A stretch of DNA of 64,000 nucleotides from Clitoria ternatea. Taxonomy: Eukaryota > Streptophyta > Magnoliopsida > Fabales > Fabaceae. A program made the position numbers and the translations under genes. A model generated the notes under the pieces. It worked only from the letters and a program-made list of their open reading frames with translations, was not told the DNA's origin and searched no databases. The stretch lies in assembly GCA_037962975.1 (NCBI GenBank), contig CM075675.1:32180501-32244500 (forward strand). The letters run 5' to 3'. This document shows, piece by piece, positions 34,401 to 45,837 of the stretch (the stretch's first letter is position 1; each line of letters opens with the position of its first letter).

Positions 34401-37177
34401 TCATCACAACTCAATAACCATTTCAAATAACCATCAATCTCAATCATTAATAACACCCACACATATATTATCCAGGGTTTTCACTAAAAATCCTTTTCCA
34501 TGGCATTATTATCCATTTCCCCCAAATCTTAGGGTTAGGGTTTTGTTTCTTCAAGTCATTTTCCATCAAAACAACACCCATTCTCCCATCACAACACTTA
34601 AATAGGCTCAAAACCATAAACTAGCACCATGGGTGTTCAAGGTCATACCTCTTTCTCCTAGATCAAGCTCCAAAACGAAAATGAGATGAAGAGAAATGAG
34701 ATGGGTCAAGCCTTGCTCCAAGTTCCATTTTTACTTCATGAATCCATGATATCCAATTAATTTGGTGTGGGTGAGGAAGTGGAGGAAGTAATCACGGTTT
34801 TGGGTGTGAAGAAGGAAGAAGAAGGTGGAAGAAGACGAAGAAAAAGAATATAGAAGGGAGAGGAAAAGTGACGTGAGAGTGGAAAGAAAGTGAGAGTTTA
34901 TGATTTAATATTTTCTTCCCATTAAAAATCTCACTATTATAATTAAGATGGCAGCCCAACAATCCATCATGTCATGTTATATTTACATTAATGCCCTTAT
35001 ATGACTCCTCGGTATCTAATAAAATAAGGGGAAAAGAGTCCACGCCATTAGAACCGAGAAAAGAAGGGCCAACATACTCAAACCGAGAGAAAAGAGGGGA
35101 AAAATACTATCAGGGTGTCACTCGCTCAAGCGAAACCCACATTCGCTTGAGCGAGACAGCCCATCACGCTTGAGCGTCTCAGTTCGCTCGAGCGGAAACG
35201 TTCCAGTAAGCATTCCCAAATGCATTCGCTCGAGCGAGGTTCCCCTTCAACTAGCCACTCGCTCGGGCGAGAATTGTCCAATATCTATTTCCACACTTGC
35301 TCGTTTGAGCGAGATATCCATTCGCTTAGGCGAATCCGACAAGAAGTCATCCTTCCCAGCACTCGGGTTTTTGTTGACAGAATTTCCCCTAAAACCGACC
35401 CAACATTCATTCGGCTTCTACTCGGTAAAGTTTATTTGAATCCGAGTCATCTCACACTCGGTTCTCACTTGGCATAACAATCTAGACTGACCCATTTTTC
35501 AATCAACCAAGTCATACCAGGGCCGACTCACACTCATAGTCTATCACTTGGCTAATTACTTCCAAAACTGACTCATCTCTTGTTTGACCGCTCACTCGGT
35601 AATTCATACCTCTTCTCACTCAGAGAATACCTTAACCATTCATTCCTCAGGAATAAACTCCTTAATCACGTTCCACTCGGAATTACATAACATTCACTCG
35701 GAGTACGAACCTCATTCACTCGGAATGTATATAACATCATTATATAAAATCATTCACTCAGCATTTCATTCCCAAAACTGACTCAACACCTGATCGGCTA
35801 TCACTCGGCAATTCATCTCAACACCGACTCATCTTACTTAGTTTTTCTACTCGGCAAAGTCAATCAAAGCCGACTCGTCTCACATTCAGTTCTCTGCTCG
35901 GTAGATTCAATTCAGACCGAGTCTGCTCTCACCCAGTCTTACACTCAGTATATTCATCCCAAATCCGACCTATCCTTCATTCGGTTTTCACTTGGTAAAA
36001 CCTTCCAGAAACCGACTCCTATGTTTAGGTCATTTATGCAGAATTTTCATTCCAAGACCGACTCATTACCTAGCTAGCTTCACTCGGCATTTTATCATAA
36101 TTTTGACTACCTCTCTTTCACTCAAGGAGAGTTATTCCAAGGAAAGTTCTGGACGAACACACACCAAGTATCACCAATCGGTGTTCTCCCACTCGGAGAA
36201 TACAAAGTCGGGACACACAACTCAGAACAAGTACACTGAACTCAGAAATTCCCTTTCGGGACTCCACTATCCAGATCATCACACTCAAGAGCCTTCTCAC
36301 TCGGATTATGTACACTTCCTCACTCGGAAAGTCATGACTCGGACTTGAGTCACTCGGAATTCACTCAGAAGTTTCACCCTTTCTTAGTTTATTTTCAAAA
36401 TCCTCACTTAGATAGAATTCATTCATGAACTCACCCACTTACCATCTAATGGTCTCTCCTGGGCAAATGCCACTTCCAGTAGCCAATCCCCTGATTCTCC
36501 TAGCATTTACGCTTGAGCGAATTGGCCATTCGCCTGAGCAAAATCAGGCTAGTAGGTAATTCCCTTCACCCTCGCTCGGGCGAGACTCCATTCGCCTGGG
36601 CGAAATTCCTCCAGAGAGTAGACACTGATACTTGCGAATTTCTTCCAGAGAGCAAACATTGATACTGGGCAAGTTTGCTTGAGCGAAATTCACCTTCGCT
36701 TGAGCGAAAATTGCCCAGAAGCCATAATATTGGTGCAGGAGACTCTCGCTTGAGCGAGGTCCCATCTCGCCTGAGCGAGAATACCAGCACAGAGTCAAAA
36801 ACGAAAATTCACACAGGCCATCGTATGAAACTTCATCATAAGCCAAATTAATCATATCCAAGCTATCATGTACATCATATAAGGCATATATAACTTGTTC
36901 TAAATATTCTCACTCGGAATTCCTCATTATAAACCAAATTTGAATTTATCCCTCAGCTCATACACATCATGAAAGGTACATACGGCCTGTTCAAGCATTC
37001 CTACCTATAAAATCCTCATTCCAACATATTATTCATGTTAAATTCAAATTCATCTTTATCTTATATATATTCATACTTTGCCACAATGATTCCATATATT
37101 CTCACACATCATTCTCAATAATCAACCATTTGCCATTCTCATTAATTACTCATTTTTATAAAATTCGGGATGTTACA
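31415..37177 (-). mobile_element. Large solo LTR (5763 bp), minus orientation, nested in ORF1 of element B
   Basis: Plus-strand ends are TGCAACACCCC and GGGATGTTACA. Read on the minus strand it begins TGTAACATCCC, as many plant chromovirus (Tekay/Del-like) LTRs do. No gag or pol frame, PBS or internal polypurine tract is visible. It holds, on the plus strand, many cactcgg motifs (35340-36400), near-palindromes such as tcgctcaagcgaa (35122-35340 and 36508-36780), a purine-rich 34780-34900 (transcript-leader-like on the minus strand) and AT-rich ca-rich DNA at 31500-34500. At 5.76 kb it is very long for a chromovirus LTR, so the lineage is tentative. Confidence 0.85.
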
Positions 37178-38311
37178 TGAATGGGCTAATCACCTAATAA
37201 GCCTCACATCTGAAAAGGTCAGGTGGTACCCTCAATGGCTAGTGGTTGAGTCAGTCATTTACAGCTGTGGAGATTACCCGAATGTTCCTCTCATGGGCAC
37301 ACAGGGATGCATCAATTACAACTCTGTTATTGCAAAGCGTCAGTTGGCTTATCCTCTACTTGGGCCACCAAACGAAGAACTGCTCACTCCCTTCATTTTG
37401 TACTATGCGAAAGGGAATTACACATCCGCTGTTCAGGACATAGCCAATGCATGGAAGAAGGTCCATAGAATGGGAAAAGAATTGGGAGCACGAAGCCATG
37501 TTGTAGGGGCTGAATACTTTGAATGGGTCTTAAACAGGGTTTCCATTATAAAACTGCCCTTCAGAAGTCCTTCATACCAATCTGTGAATAATTTCCCTCC
37601 GCCACTCATCATGGAGGACAAAGCCACCATGGCTCTGAAGGCACAAATAGAAGAGTTGACAGCAAAGAATCAAAAACTAGAGGAAGACCTTTTGAAATGT
37701 CAACAAGAGTGTGCCCTTCAGAAGAATGAGAATTCCGAAGGAAAGCATGTAATGGATGAAATGCGGAAGAAGAGGAAAATTGATGAAGACTACTAGGTAA
37801 AATAAGACCGATGCCTTCGTGCAGCCAATTCACAATTAAAAATGAAAGGCCAACAGAGCGACGCCATATTGGATAAAAAACAAGTCCTGAAAAACATGCT
37901 GGCACAATCCAAAGAGAAAGAAAAAGAGACCTTGGTGAAAAAAAAATATTGCAAACCCGGGTCCACAAATTGGAGCAGCAGCTTGATGAAACAATGAGGG
38001 CCTATGAGCAAGAAATACATGCTGAACAGAAGAAAGCCCTTGATGCTGAACGACGCTGCCAAGAATCCACACAAGTTTTGGGGACTGAGTTAGCTCAACA
38101 GGATGAAGTCATTCATTTATGGATGGACCGTTTCGCCAAGTTGGCATACCTATCCAATGGAATCTTGGAAGATTTTCCCTTAATGTTGAAGCAGGCCGAA
38201 GGCATGGTCAATCCCCTATCCACCCCAAAGGAGATATCGTCATTTCTGAACTATTGTCAAGAAAGACTTTGCAAAATGAGAGCCATGATTGCCCAGGCCA
38301 GGAATGGCTAA

Positions 38312-38558
38312 ATGTTGTAATCGTATCTTTCAAGTAACATTGTACCTTTACAGATGAATGGAATGACGAATTAATTTACCTTCACAACTGTTTCATGTTA
38401 ATTTCCGCCTTACTGCTTTACCTAGTACTTTTGAACGCGACGTTCTGAGGAACAGTCGGAGAATACATGCCAAATTCAGAATCGCATCCTACGTACCTCG
38501 TTTGTTTTTCTTTCTTCTTTTACCATAGTCTTTATCTTTTTTTTTCTTTCCTAACAAA
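38312..38558 (+). other. ORF1-gag spacer of element B
   Basis: No frame. It keeps the hairpin GAACG-cga-CGTTC (38433-38445) followed by tgaggaacagtcgg. A T-rich tract and ttcctag/acattacgggt near 38566-38580 mark a possible splice acceptor into gag. Confidence 0.6.
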
Positions 38559-40257
38559 ATGTTGTGGTTCCTAGACATTACGGGTAAACATCCTTACGCG
38601 ACTCGGTTAAGGAAGAAACTCATGGCCGAAGTAGAGCAAGAGAATGAGAGTCTCAGAGCTGAGATTAGTCAGCTGAAAGAACAAATAGCCGAGATGGCCA
38701 AGCTACTTGAAAGGAGAGTCACAGAGGGGGATTCTTCGGCCGGAATTGAAGACGCTAGGCAAAGGCCGCCCACTCCCTGACACACTCAGGGTCCTGCTGG
38801 AGGGCCAAGCGCAAACCCTGTTGCGCCTCCCCTAATAGTTCATGTTAGGAGACCAAACCCTGTTGACGCCCAGCAACCTATCTTCGTAAATGCAGAAGGT
38901 AACATCATACCTTTTCCGCAATACGGGCTGCCACAGGGCTATTTCCCACCGCTTCAAGAAGAGCCTGATTATCAAGAGGCGATCCTACATATGGCTCAGC
39001 CAAATGTCCAGCCCGTCCGGGACCCTCAAGCAATTCCGATCCATACGCAAGCCATTCATACCTAAGCCACGCAACCACAAGCTGCCCAAGCAACAGCCGG
39101 ACCCCACACCTCAATACCGAATACAAACTCGGTATATGTCAACCAGCCGATCAGGAGTACTGGTCATCATGTCGCTGCAGGTCCAGGTGCTACTGCCGCT
39201 ACCCAGGAGGGAAGGATAGAGTTCCTGGAAAGGCGATTAAGAGAAATGGAAAGAACGAACCGGTTTGGAATGGGTAGTGCTGCACAACTCTGTCTGATTC
39301 CTGACGTTGTTATCCCTCCCAAATTCAAAATGCCTGAATTTGATAAGTATCGAGGGCTAACCTATCCGAAGAACCATTTTACCATGTACTGCCAGAAGAT
39401 GGCTTCACACGCTTCCAATGACCCTCTGCTCATTCATTGTTTCCAGGATAGTCTGGCTGGAGTACCTCTAACTTGGTACAATCATCTTGAATGATCTCGT
39501 ATACGTTGTTAGGAGGATTTGGCAGATGCTTTCATGCAACAGTACAAGTACAATCTAGATATGGCGCCAGATAGAGTACAGTTGCAGAACATGACCAAAA
39601 AAGACAACGAGACGTTTAAAGAGTACGCCCAACAGTGGCGTGAGGTAGCAGCTCAAGTAGACCCGCCTCTATTAGAAAAAGAGGTAATTTCTACATTCAT
39701 TGATACGCTCCAATCACCCTTCTAAGATAGAATGGTAGGGAGCGTTTCAGCATATTTCTCTGATATTGTCACTATCGGAGAAAGGATAGAGAATGGTCTA
39801 CGAACTGGGAAGATCATCCGGGGTCCATCTGGGGCCGGAGTAGCAAGAAAACCTACGCCTGGAGAGGGTAGGAGAAAAGAAGGGGAAACCAACTTGGTCT
39901 CCTATAACCAAGGAAGAAACCAGCCCAGGCCATTTACCCCCGTCACCTTTCCATCGGCATACCACAACGCACCACAACCATACGTGGCTGCAATCCCAAA
40001 TCCAAACCCACCACACTTCCAACCACCCATTATGTGACCTCCCGCACCACCACAAACACTATACCAGACACCGCAAATGAACCCGCCTAATCCAAACCCT
40101 AGGAGGCAAAATAATGACCGCGCCCAACCACAGTTTGACCCAATACCTATGACTTACACTGAGCTTCTTCCCTATCTCCTTTAAAACACATTGTGGTTCC
40201 TTGCCCTCTGAAACCACTTCAACCACCTTATCCTCGGGGGTATGACCGAACGCACGG
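38559..40257 (+). pseudogene. Element B gag, broken
   Basis: Counterpart of 3086-4938. N-terminal basic and coiled-coil part (HPYATRLRKKLMAE and following), Pro/Gln-rich linker, then the gag domain with LIHCFQDSLAGVPLTWY (near 39430-39480) and QYKYNLDMAPDRVQLQNM (near 39540). All but the last stretch is in one frame, with stops at 38778-38780, about 39063, 39492-39494, a little after that, 39723-39725 and 40035-40037. A frameshift near 40180-40240 separates it from the zinc knuckle. Gag is thus far more damaged than protease and pol downstream. Confidence 0.87.
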
Positions 40258-42185
40258 TGTGACTACCATGCTGGTGCGCCGGGGCATTCCACCGAGAATT
40301 GCCTGGCGTTGAAGTTCAAGGTACGAGACCTAATCAAGGCCGATTGGATAAGTTTCAGAGAAAGGAGCCCGAATATAACAACCAACCCCCTGCCCAACCA
40401 CGGGGGACCAGGGGTCAATGCTATAGGGAGGGATGAAGAACATATTTATAGGGTTGACAATATCAGAATGCCTTTGAAGATGATACACTCCTATATGCTT
40501 GAAATGGGGTTGATAGAGGACGTATGGGACGAAGAATATGAGGATGACCAGTCAGTGAAACGACAAAGCTTTCAGAAAACTCTACAGGAGCTTATGGACA
40601 ATCATACCGTTGAGGTCTACAGACGTCACGGGAATAGGGTAAATATGATACAAGGGCAAACTGGGGTACGGACCCCGAAGCCCCTGGTTATATTCTACAA
40701 TAAGAGTGCATCGGTAGCTCCAGCTCCTGCTAAGACTGTCATCACTGTACAAGCACCCGCTCCGTTCCCTTTCAAAAGTTCCCATGCCGTGCCATGGAGG
40801 TATGATACAGATGTAGTCGTCACCAACCCGGGGGCAGTCGACCCCGCGCCATCCTCCTCTATCACATATATCGCCGGAGTTGGAAGAATGACCCGGAGCG
40901 GGAGAATATATACGCCGCCTGAGCCCAAACAGGACAAAACTGCTGGAGAGGTAAAAACCGGGAAAAAAGTAACTGCTGGCGAGACGAAAAGGGCTGTGAC
41001 TGAGGAAGAAGCCCAGGAATTTCTCAAGTTCATCCGCCACAGTGAGTACCAAGTGCTTGACCAGTTGAATCATACTCCGGCTAAGATATCCTTGTTGTCC
41101 CTATTGATGAATTCAGAACCGCATTGGGACATATTAATGAAAGTTTTGAGCGAGGCCCATGTTAAGCATGACTTACCCGTTGATCAGTTCAGGGGCATAG
41201 TGGGGCATATTGTTGCCAACAACTACTTAACCTTCACAGATGATGAAGAACCCACTGAAGGAAGAGGGTACAACAAAGCCCTTCATATTTCTGTGAAGTG
41301 TTGGGATTATATCCTGGTAAAAGTACTTGTGGATAACGGATCTTCCCTGAATGTGATGCCGAAATCCACATTGGCAAAACTACCCTTTGATGGGACATAC
41401 ATGAGACCAAGCTCCATGGTTGTGCGGGCTTTTGATGGAACTCGCCGGGAGGTCATGGGGGAGATTGGATTGCCGATACAGGTTGGACCCTGTACCTTCC
41501 AGGTGCTCTTTCAGGTTATGGATATCACGCCAGCCTACAGTTGTTTGCTAGGATGGCCGTGGATCCACTCAGCTGGGGTGGTCCCTTCCACACTGCATCA
41601 GAAGTTAAAATTCATCATCGATAACAAATTGGTGATTGGCTCTAGAGAGGAGGACCTTCTGGTTAGCAAACTCGTCTCTACCCCATACATTGAAGCCGCT
41701 GAGGAGGCCCTCGAAACTTCATTTCAGGCCCTAGAGATAGCCAATGCGACAAGCATTGTGAAGACATCCTTCCCCAATATACCTCTAGCGGTGGCAAGAA
41801 ACATGTTACGGGATGGGTACAAGCCTGGAAAGGGATTAGGACGCGAATTGGAAGGGAAAGTCCAACCGGTGCATCTCCCAGAGAACAAAAATAGATATGG
41901 CCTGGGGTACAAGCCCACTGTGGCAGATAGAAGAAGGGTCGAAGAAGAGAAAAGAGGAAGGAGGGTAGCCCGCCTTACTGGACAAGAATTCAAGGCTGCA
42001 AGAATCCCTGTCTGTGACCTCTATCAGAGCTTCAGGAGTGCTGGAATGATATACCCGGATCAGGTCACCATGGTTGAAAGCGAGCCTAACCACCATGCGG
42101 AGTTGGTGTATGCTTTCCACCTGGATCAAGAACTGAGCAACTGGGAAGTCATGGAATTCCCTATAACCATTAACGTTTTGTCAGA
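40258..42185 (+). CDS. Element B gag zinc knuckle, aspartic protease and G-patch (open frame)
   Basis: Open from the zinc knuckle (CX2HX5HX4C, CDYHAGAPGHSTENC at 40258-40302) to the stop at 42187-42189. A linker leads to the retropepsin-like protease with active site VDNGSS (Asp codon at 41332), flap region FQVLFQVMD and later LLGWPWIHSAG. A G-patch follows at about 41800-41920 (YKPGKGLGRELEG, then YGLGY). The final 80 residues (VCDLYQSFRSAGM...) are conserved in A. There is no ATG of its own: it is the downstream part of gag-pro. The end given is the predicted splice donor, 2 bases before the stop. The protease would mature Gag inside the particle, and the G-patch presumably binds nucleic acid. 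Confidence 0.85.
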
Positions 42186-42393
42186 GTAATCACTGTCATT
42201 TCATAACTTGGTGGTCCCCTTGCTATGCCCAAGGCTTCGGGACCCATTTTTGTAATAAGGGCAAAACTTGTTTGTTTTGAAATTAATGAATATATTCAAT
42301 TCTCATTACCTCATTCTTTGTGCAATCTCTGTCTCTTAAACCTTTCACTTGCTTGTTTCTTTTTTCATTTGTTATAATATAACCCAAATGCAG
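42186..42393 (+). other. Putative Ogre-type intron of element B (208 bp)
   Basis: The donor GTAATC overlaps the protease-frame stop. The acceptor is atgcag/atccaaaa, preceded by a T-rich tract. Sites and phase agree with element A (6866-7101). A second GTAATAAGG near 42253 is conserved too, but splicing there would leave the stop in place. Confidence 0.68.
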
Positions 42394-42600
42394 ATCCAAA
42401 AATGATCCCCCTAAGAACGATGAGAACTTGGTTTTGTTTCATGACTCTGATTATCCAAGTGATTGCGCCTATGAGGAAAGTGAGGAAGACTTTGGACCCT
42501 CGCCTGAATTGACAAGATTGTTGGAACAAGAGGATAAAGAGATTCGACCTCATCAGGAGGAAATCAAAACCATTAACCTGGGGATGAAGGGGAAGATAAA
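42394..42600 (+). pseudogene. Acidic exon start of element B pol, with a one-base frameshift
   Basis: The acidic segment (YEESEEDFGPSPELTRLLEQEDKEI) follows the acceptor and matches A's 7102-7312. Relative to A, one base is missing in the run ggggat near 42582-42590. The frame therefore ends at 42611-42613 while pol continues in another frame from 42601. This is the only break I see between the G-patch exon and pol in element B. Confidence 0.75.
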
Positions 42601-45600
42601 ATGGTCAAGATAGGCACCTGCCTAAGTAAAGACCGGCAGGATGAATTGATTAAACTACTCCGGGAATTTCAGGATGTGTTTGCTTGGTCATATCAGGATA
42701 TGCCAGGGTTGGATAATAGCATCGTGGAACATAAGTTGCCTCTGAAACCAGAATGTCCACCAATCAAGCAAAAGCTATGGAGAATGAAGCCGGAAATGCT
42801 TCTCAAGATTAAGGAAGAGGTCAAGAAACAATTCGAGGCTGGCTTTTTAGCCGTAGCTAAATATCCGCAATGGGTAGCCAACATAGTTCCTATCCCGAAG
42901 AAGGATGGAAAAGTGTGGATGTGTGTGGATTATCGAGATCTAAACAGGGCCATCCCTAAAGATGATTTTCCTCTGCCACAGATTGACGTTTTAGTCGATA
43001 ACATAGCCCAGCACTTTATCTTCTCGTTTATGGATGGTTTCTCCAGGTACAATCAGATTAAAATGGCACCGGAAGACATGGAAAAAACCATGTTTGTCAC
43101 TCTGTGGGGCACTTTCTGTTACAAAGTAATGTCCTTCGGTTTGAAAAATGTTGGGGCAACCTATCAGAGAGCAATGGTCACTTTATTCCATGATATGATG
43201 CATAAAGAGATAGAAGTCTACGTGGATGATATCATTGCAAAATCTAGAACTGAGGAAGATCACGTCGGTGACTTAAGGAAGCTGTTTGAGCGGTTGAGGA
43301 AGTTTAAGCTCAGATTGAACCCCGCCAAGTGCACATTTGGCGCGAGGTCAGGCAAACTGTTGGGTTTCATTATAAGTAAGAAAGGAATTGAAGTAGACCC
43401 CGACAAGGTCAAGGCAATCCTAGAAATGCCACCTCCTTGTACAGAAAAAGAAGTCAGAGGATTCTTGGGGAGGTTAAACTACATTACTCGGTTTATTTCA
43501 CAGTTGACATCGACCTGCGAATCGATCTTCAAGCTACTTCACAAAAATCAACCTGGACAATGGAATGAGGACTGCCAAACAGCCTTTGAGAAAATTAAGC
43601 AGTACCTACGAGAACCACCAATATTGGTACCACCAACCCCTGGAAGGCCACTGATCTTATATCTGATGGTATTAAATGAGTCCATGGGCTGCGTGTTAGG
43701 TCAGCATGATGAAACTGGGAAGAAGGAACATGCTATCTACTACTTAAGCAAGAAGTTCACTGATTGCGAGATACGATACTCTGCTTTAGAACGGACTTGT
43801 TGCGCATTAGCATGGACTGCAAAACGCCTAAGGCAGTATATGCTGAGTCATACCACCTGGTTAGTTTCCAAGATGGATCCCATTAAGTACATCTTTGAAA
43901 AGCCAGCTCTGACTAGAAGGATTGCTCGATGGCATGTGCTGTTAACCGAGTACGACATAACATATGTCACTCAGAAAGCCATAAAAGGGAGCGCTTTGGC
44001 CGACTACTTAGCCCATCAACCCATAAGTGACTACCAACCAATGCCATTCGACTTCCCGGATGAGGATATCCTGGCATTGTCTGATAAAGAAGGCGGCAGT
44101 AAAGACAAGTGGATTTTGAGATTTGATGGAGCTTCTAATGCTTTGGGACACAGAATCAGAGCCATTTTAATTTCACCAGAAAAAGAGTTCATCCCTGTCT
44201 ACGCCAGGCTATGTTTTGATTGTACCAACAATATCGCTGAGTATGAGGCATGTTCTTTAGGAATCCAAGCGGCACTAGATGCAAAAATAAGGTCGTTAGA
44301 AATCTACGGGGACTTCACTTTGGTTATCCACCAGTTGAAGGGTGAATGGGAAACTAGGGATAACAAGTTGGTTCCCTATCACTCCCACATCAAAGAAATG
44401 ATCAAGGACTTTGATGAGATCTCCTTTCACCATGTTCTTCGGGAGGACAACCAAATGGCTGACGCTTTGGCCACCCTTGCTTCGATGTTCAAAGTGAGTA
44501 ATGATTATGACATGCCTTTCATCGAGATAGAGAATCGTCGTGAACCCGCATACTGCCAAGTGGTTGAAGAAGAATCAGATGGAAAACCTTGGTACCACGA
44601 CATTAAGAGGTATATCCAGAGTCAAGAATATCCCAACGGTGCTACGGAGAACGATAAGAGAACCCTACGACGGCTTGCCATGGGTTTCTTTTTGAATGGC
44701 GTTACGCTTTATAAAAGAAACCATGACTCTGTCCTCCTTCGCTGTGTTGACACCACTGAGGCAAATAAAATCATGAGAGATATTCACAAAGGACCTTTTG
44801 GAACCCACTCTAATGGGCACGCCATGTCAAGAAAGATCTTGAGGGCCGGTTATTACTGGATGACCATGGAAACAGACTGCTTTGCCTATGCTCGGAGATG
44901 TCATAAGTGTCAAATATATGCTGATCATATTCACGCACCCCCGTCATCTCTGAACGTTTTGTTAGCACCGTGGCCCTTCTCAATGTGGGGCATGGATGTC
45001 ATTGGTCCTATTGAACCGAAGGCTTCAAACGGTCATCGTTTCATTTTGGTTGCCATTGATTATTTCACAAAGTGGGTAGAAGCTGCTTCATACACCAATG
45101 TGACAAAGAATGTCGTCGTCAAGTTCATCAAACGAGAATTGATATGCCGGTACGGCTTACTGAGCCAAATCATCACAGACAATGGTACAAATCTGAACAA
45201 TAAAATGATGAAGGAGCTCTGCGAGAGCTTTAAAATCTCCCACCACAACTCCTCTCCGTACCACCCAAAAATGAATGGAGCAGTCGAGGCGGCTAACAAA
45301 AATATCAAAAAGATAATGCAAAAGATGGTGGTAACCTACAAAGACTGGAATGAAATGCTTCCCTTTGCTCTACACGGGTATCGTACCTCAGTCCAAACCT
45401 CAACTGGGGCAACCCCTTTCTCTTTGGTTTATGGCATGGAAGCAGTCCTGCCTTTTGAAGTAGAGATCCCTTCCCTCCGAGTGATCATGGAAGCCAAACT
45501 GGTTGAAGCTGAATGGATCCAGGCTCGACATGACCAACTAAATCTGATTGATGGCAAAAGACTGACTGCCCTCTGTCATGGTCAGTTGTATCAAAGGCGT

Positions 45601-45837
45601 ATAAAACGAGCATTTGAAAAGAAGGTGCGACCCCGACAATTCCAAGAAGGAGACTTGGTGCTCAAAAAGGTTTTGTCAATTCAGAAAGACAGCCGGGGCA
45701 AATGGACTCCTAGCTACGAAGGGCCTTACGTTGTGAAGAAAGCTTTTTCCGGAGGTGCTCTCATACTCACCAACATGGACGGGGAAGATTTACCGATGCC
45801 TATAAACGCGGATGCAGTGAAAAGATACTACGCGTAA
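42601..45837 (+). CDS. Element B pol: RT, RNase H, archaeal-type RNase H, integrase (1078 codons, open)
   Basis: RT (about residues 75-290) has CVDYRDLN and YVDD at 207-210. The gypsy RNase H (about 340-470) has YYLSKKF and ALERTCC. A second RNase H of archaeal type (about 500-635) has RFDGASN, AEYEAC, a GD pair and MADALA, so its acidic residues are kept; this extra domain marks the Tat lineage. Integrase (about 715-1000) has a zinc-binding H/H...CHKC segment and the DD35E triad D799, D860 and E896. There is no chromodomain; the C-terminus resembles the usual integrase tail (KWTPSYEGPYVVKK). No stop interrupts it. The ATG at 42601 need not be the true start, since pol follows the intron exon. 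Confidence 0.95.
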   Translation: MVKIGTCLSKDRQDELIKLLREFQDVFAWSYQDMPGLDNSIVEHKLPLKPECPPIKQKLWRMKPEMLLKIKEEVKKQFEAGFLAVAKYPQWVANIVPIPKKDGKVWMCVDYRDLNRAIPKDDFPLPQIDVLVDNIAQHFIFSFMDGFSRYNQIKMAPEDMEKTMFVTLWGTFCYKVMSFGLKNVGATYQRAMVTLFHDMMHKEIEVYVDDIIAKSRTEEDHVGDLRKLFERLRKFKLRLNPAKCTFGARSGKLLGFIISKKGIEVDPDKVKAILEMPPPCTEKEVRGFLGRLNYITRFISQLTSTCESIFKLLHKNQPGQWNEDCQTAFEKIKQYLREPPILVPPTPGRPLILYLMVLNESMGCVLGQHDETGKKEHAIYYLSKKFTDCEIRYSALERTCCALAWTAKRLRQYMLSHTTWLVSKMDPIKYIFEKPALTRRIARWHVLLTEYDITYVTQKAIKGSALADYLAHQPISDYQPMPFDFPDEDILALSDKEGGSKDKWILRFDGASNALGHRIRAILISPEKEFIPVYARLCFDCTNNIAEYEACSLGIQAALDAKIRSLEIYGDFTLVIHQLKGEWETRDNKLVPYHSHIKEMIKDFDEISFHHVLREDNQMADALATLASMFKVSNDYDMPFIEIENRREPAYCQVVEEESDGKPWYHDIKRYIQSQEYPNGATENDKRTLRRLAMGFFLNGVTLYKRNHDSVLLRCVDTTEANKIMRDIHKGPFGTHSNGHAMSRKILRAGYYWMTMETDCFAYARRCHKCQIYADHIHAPPSSLNVLLAPWPFSMWGMDVIGPIEPKASNGHRFILVAIDYFTKWVEAASYTNVTKNVVVKFIKRELICRYGLLSQIITDNGTNLNNKMMKELCESFKISHHNSSPYHPKMNGAVEAANKNIKKIMQKMVVTYKDWNEMLPFALHGYRTSVQTSTGATPFSLVYGMEAVLPFEVEIPSLRVIMEAKLVEAEWIQARHDQLNLIDGKRLTALCHGQLYQRRIKRAFEKKVRPRQFQEGDLVLKKVLSIQKDSRGKWTPSYEGPYVVKKAFSGGALILTNMDGEDLPMPINADAVKRYYA

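Larger units (their letters stand above)
30604..38311 (+). pseudogene. Element B ORF1: DUF7745-like protein with coiled coil, split by a solo LTR
   Basis: Coding parts are 30604-31414 and 37183-38311. The start ATG (MEINMKHDNYG) follows an acceptor-like site. The DUF7745-like part runs to about 37560 (YDPPLRCFTFRDFQ, CTMDFCHTQGGKRIICCLP, NVPLMGTQGCINYN). The rest is highly charged with heptads (IEELTAKNQKLEEDLL) and ends in WMDRFAKLAYLSNG and a conserved C-terminus. Breaks: TAA at 31027-31029 (sense in A), the 5.76-kb insert, TAG at 37794-37796, a further stop soon after, and a frameshift near 37940 in an A-run. Function is unknown. Its fixed place upstream of gag suggests a structural or host-interaction role (inference). 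Confidence 0.87.
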
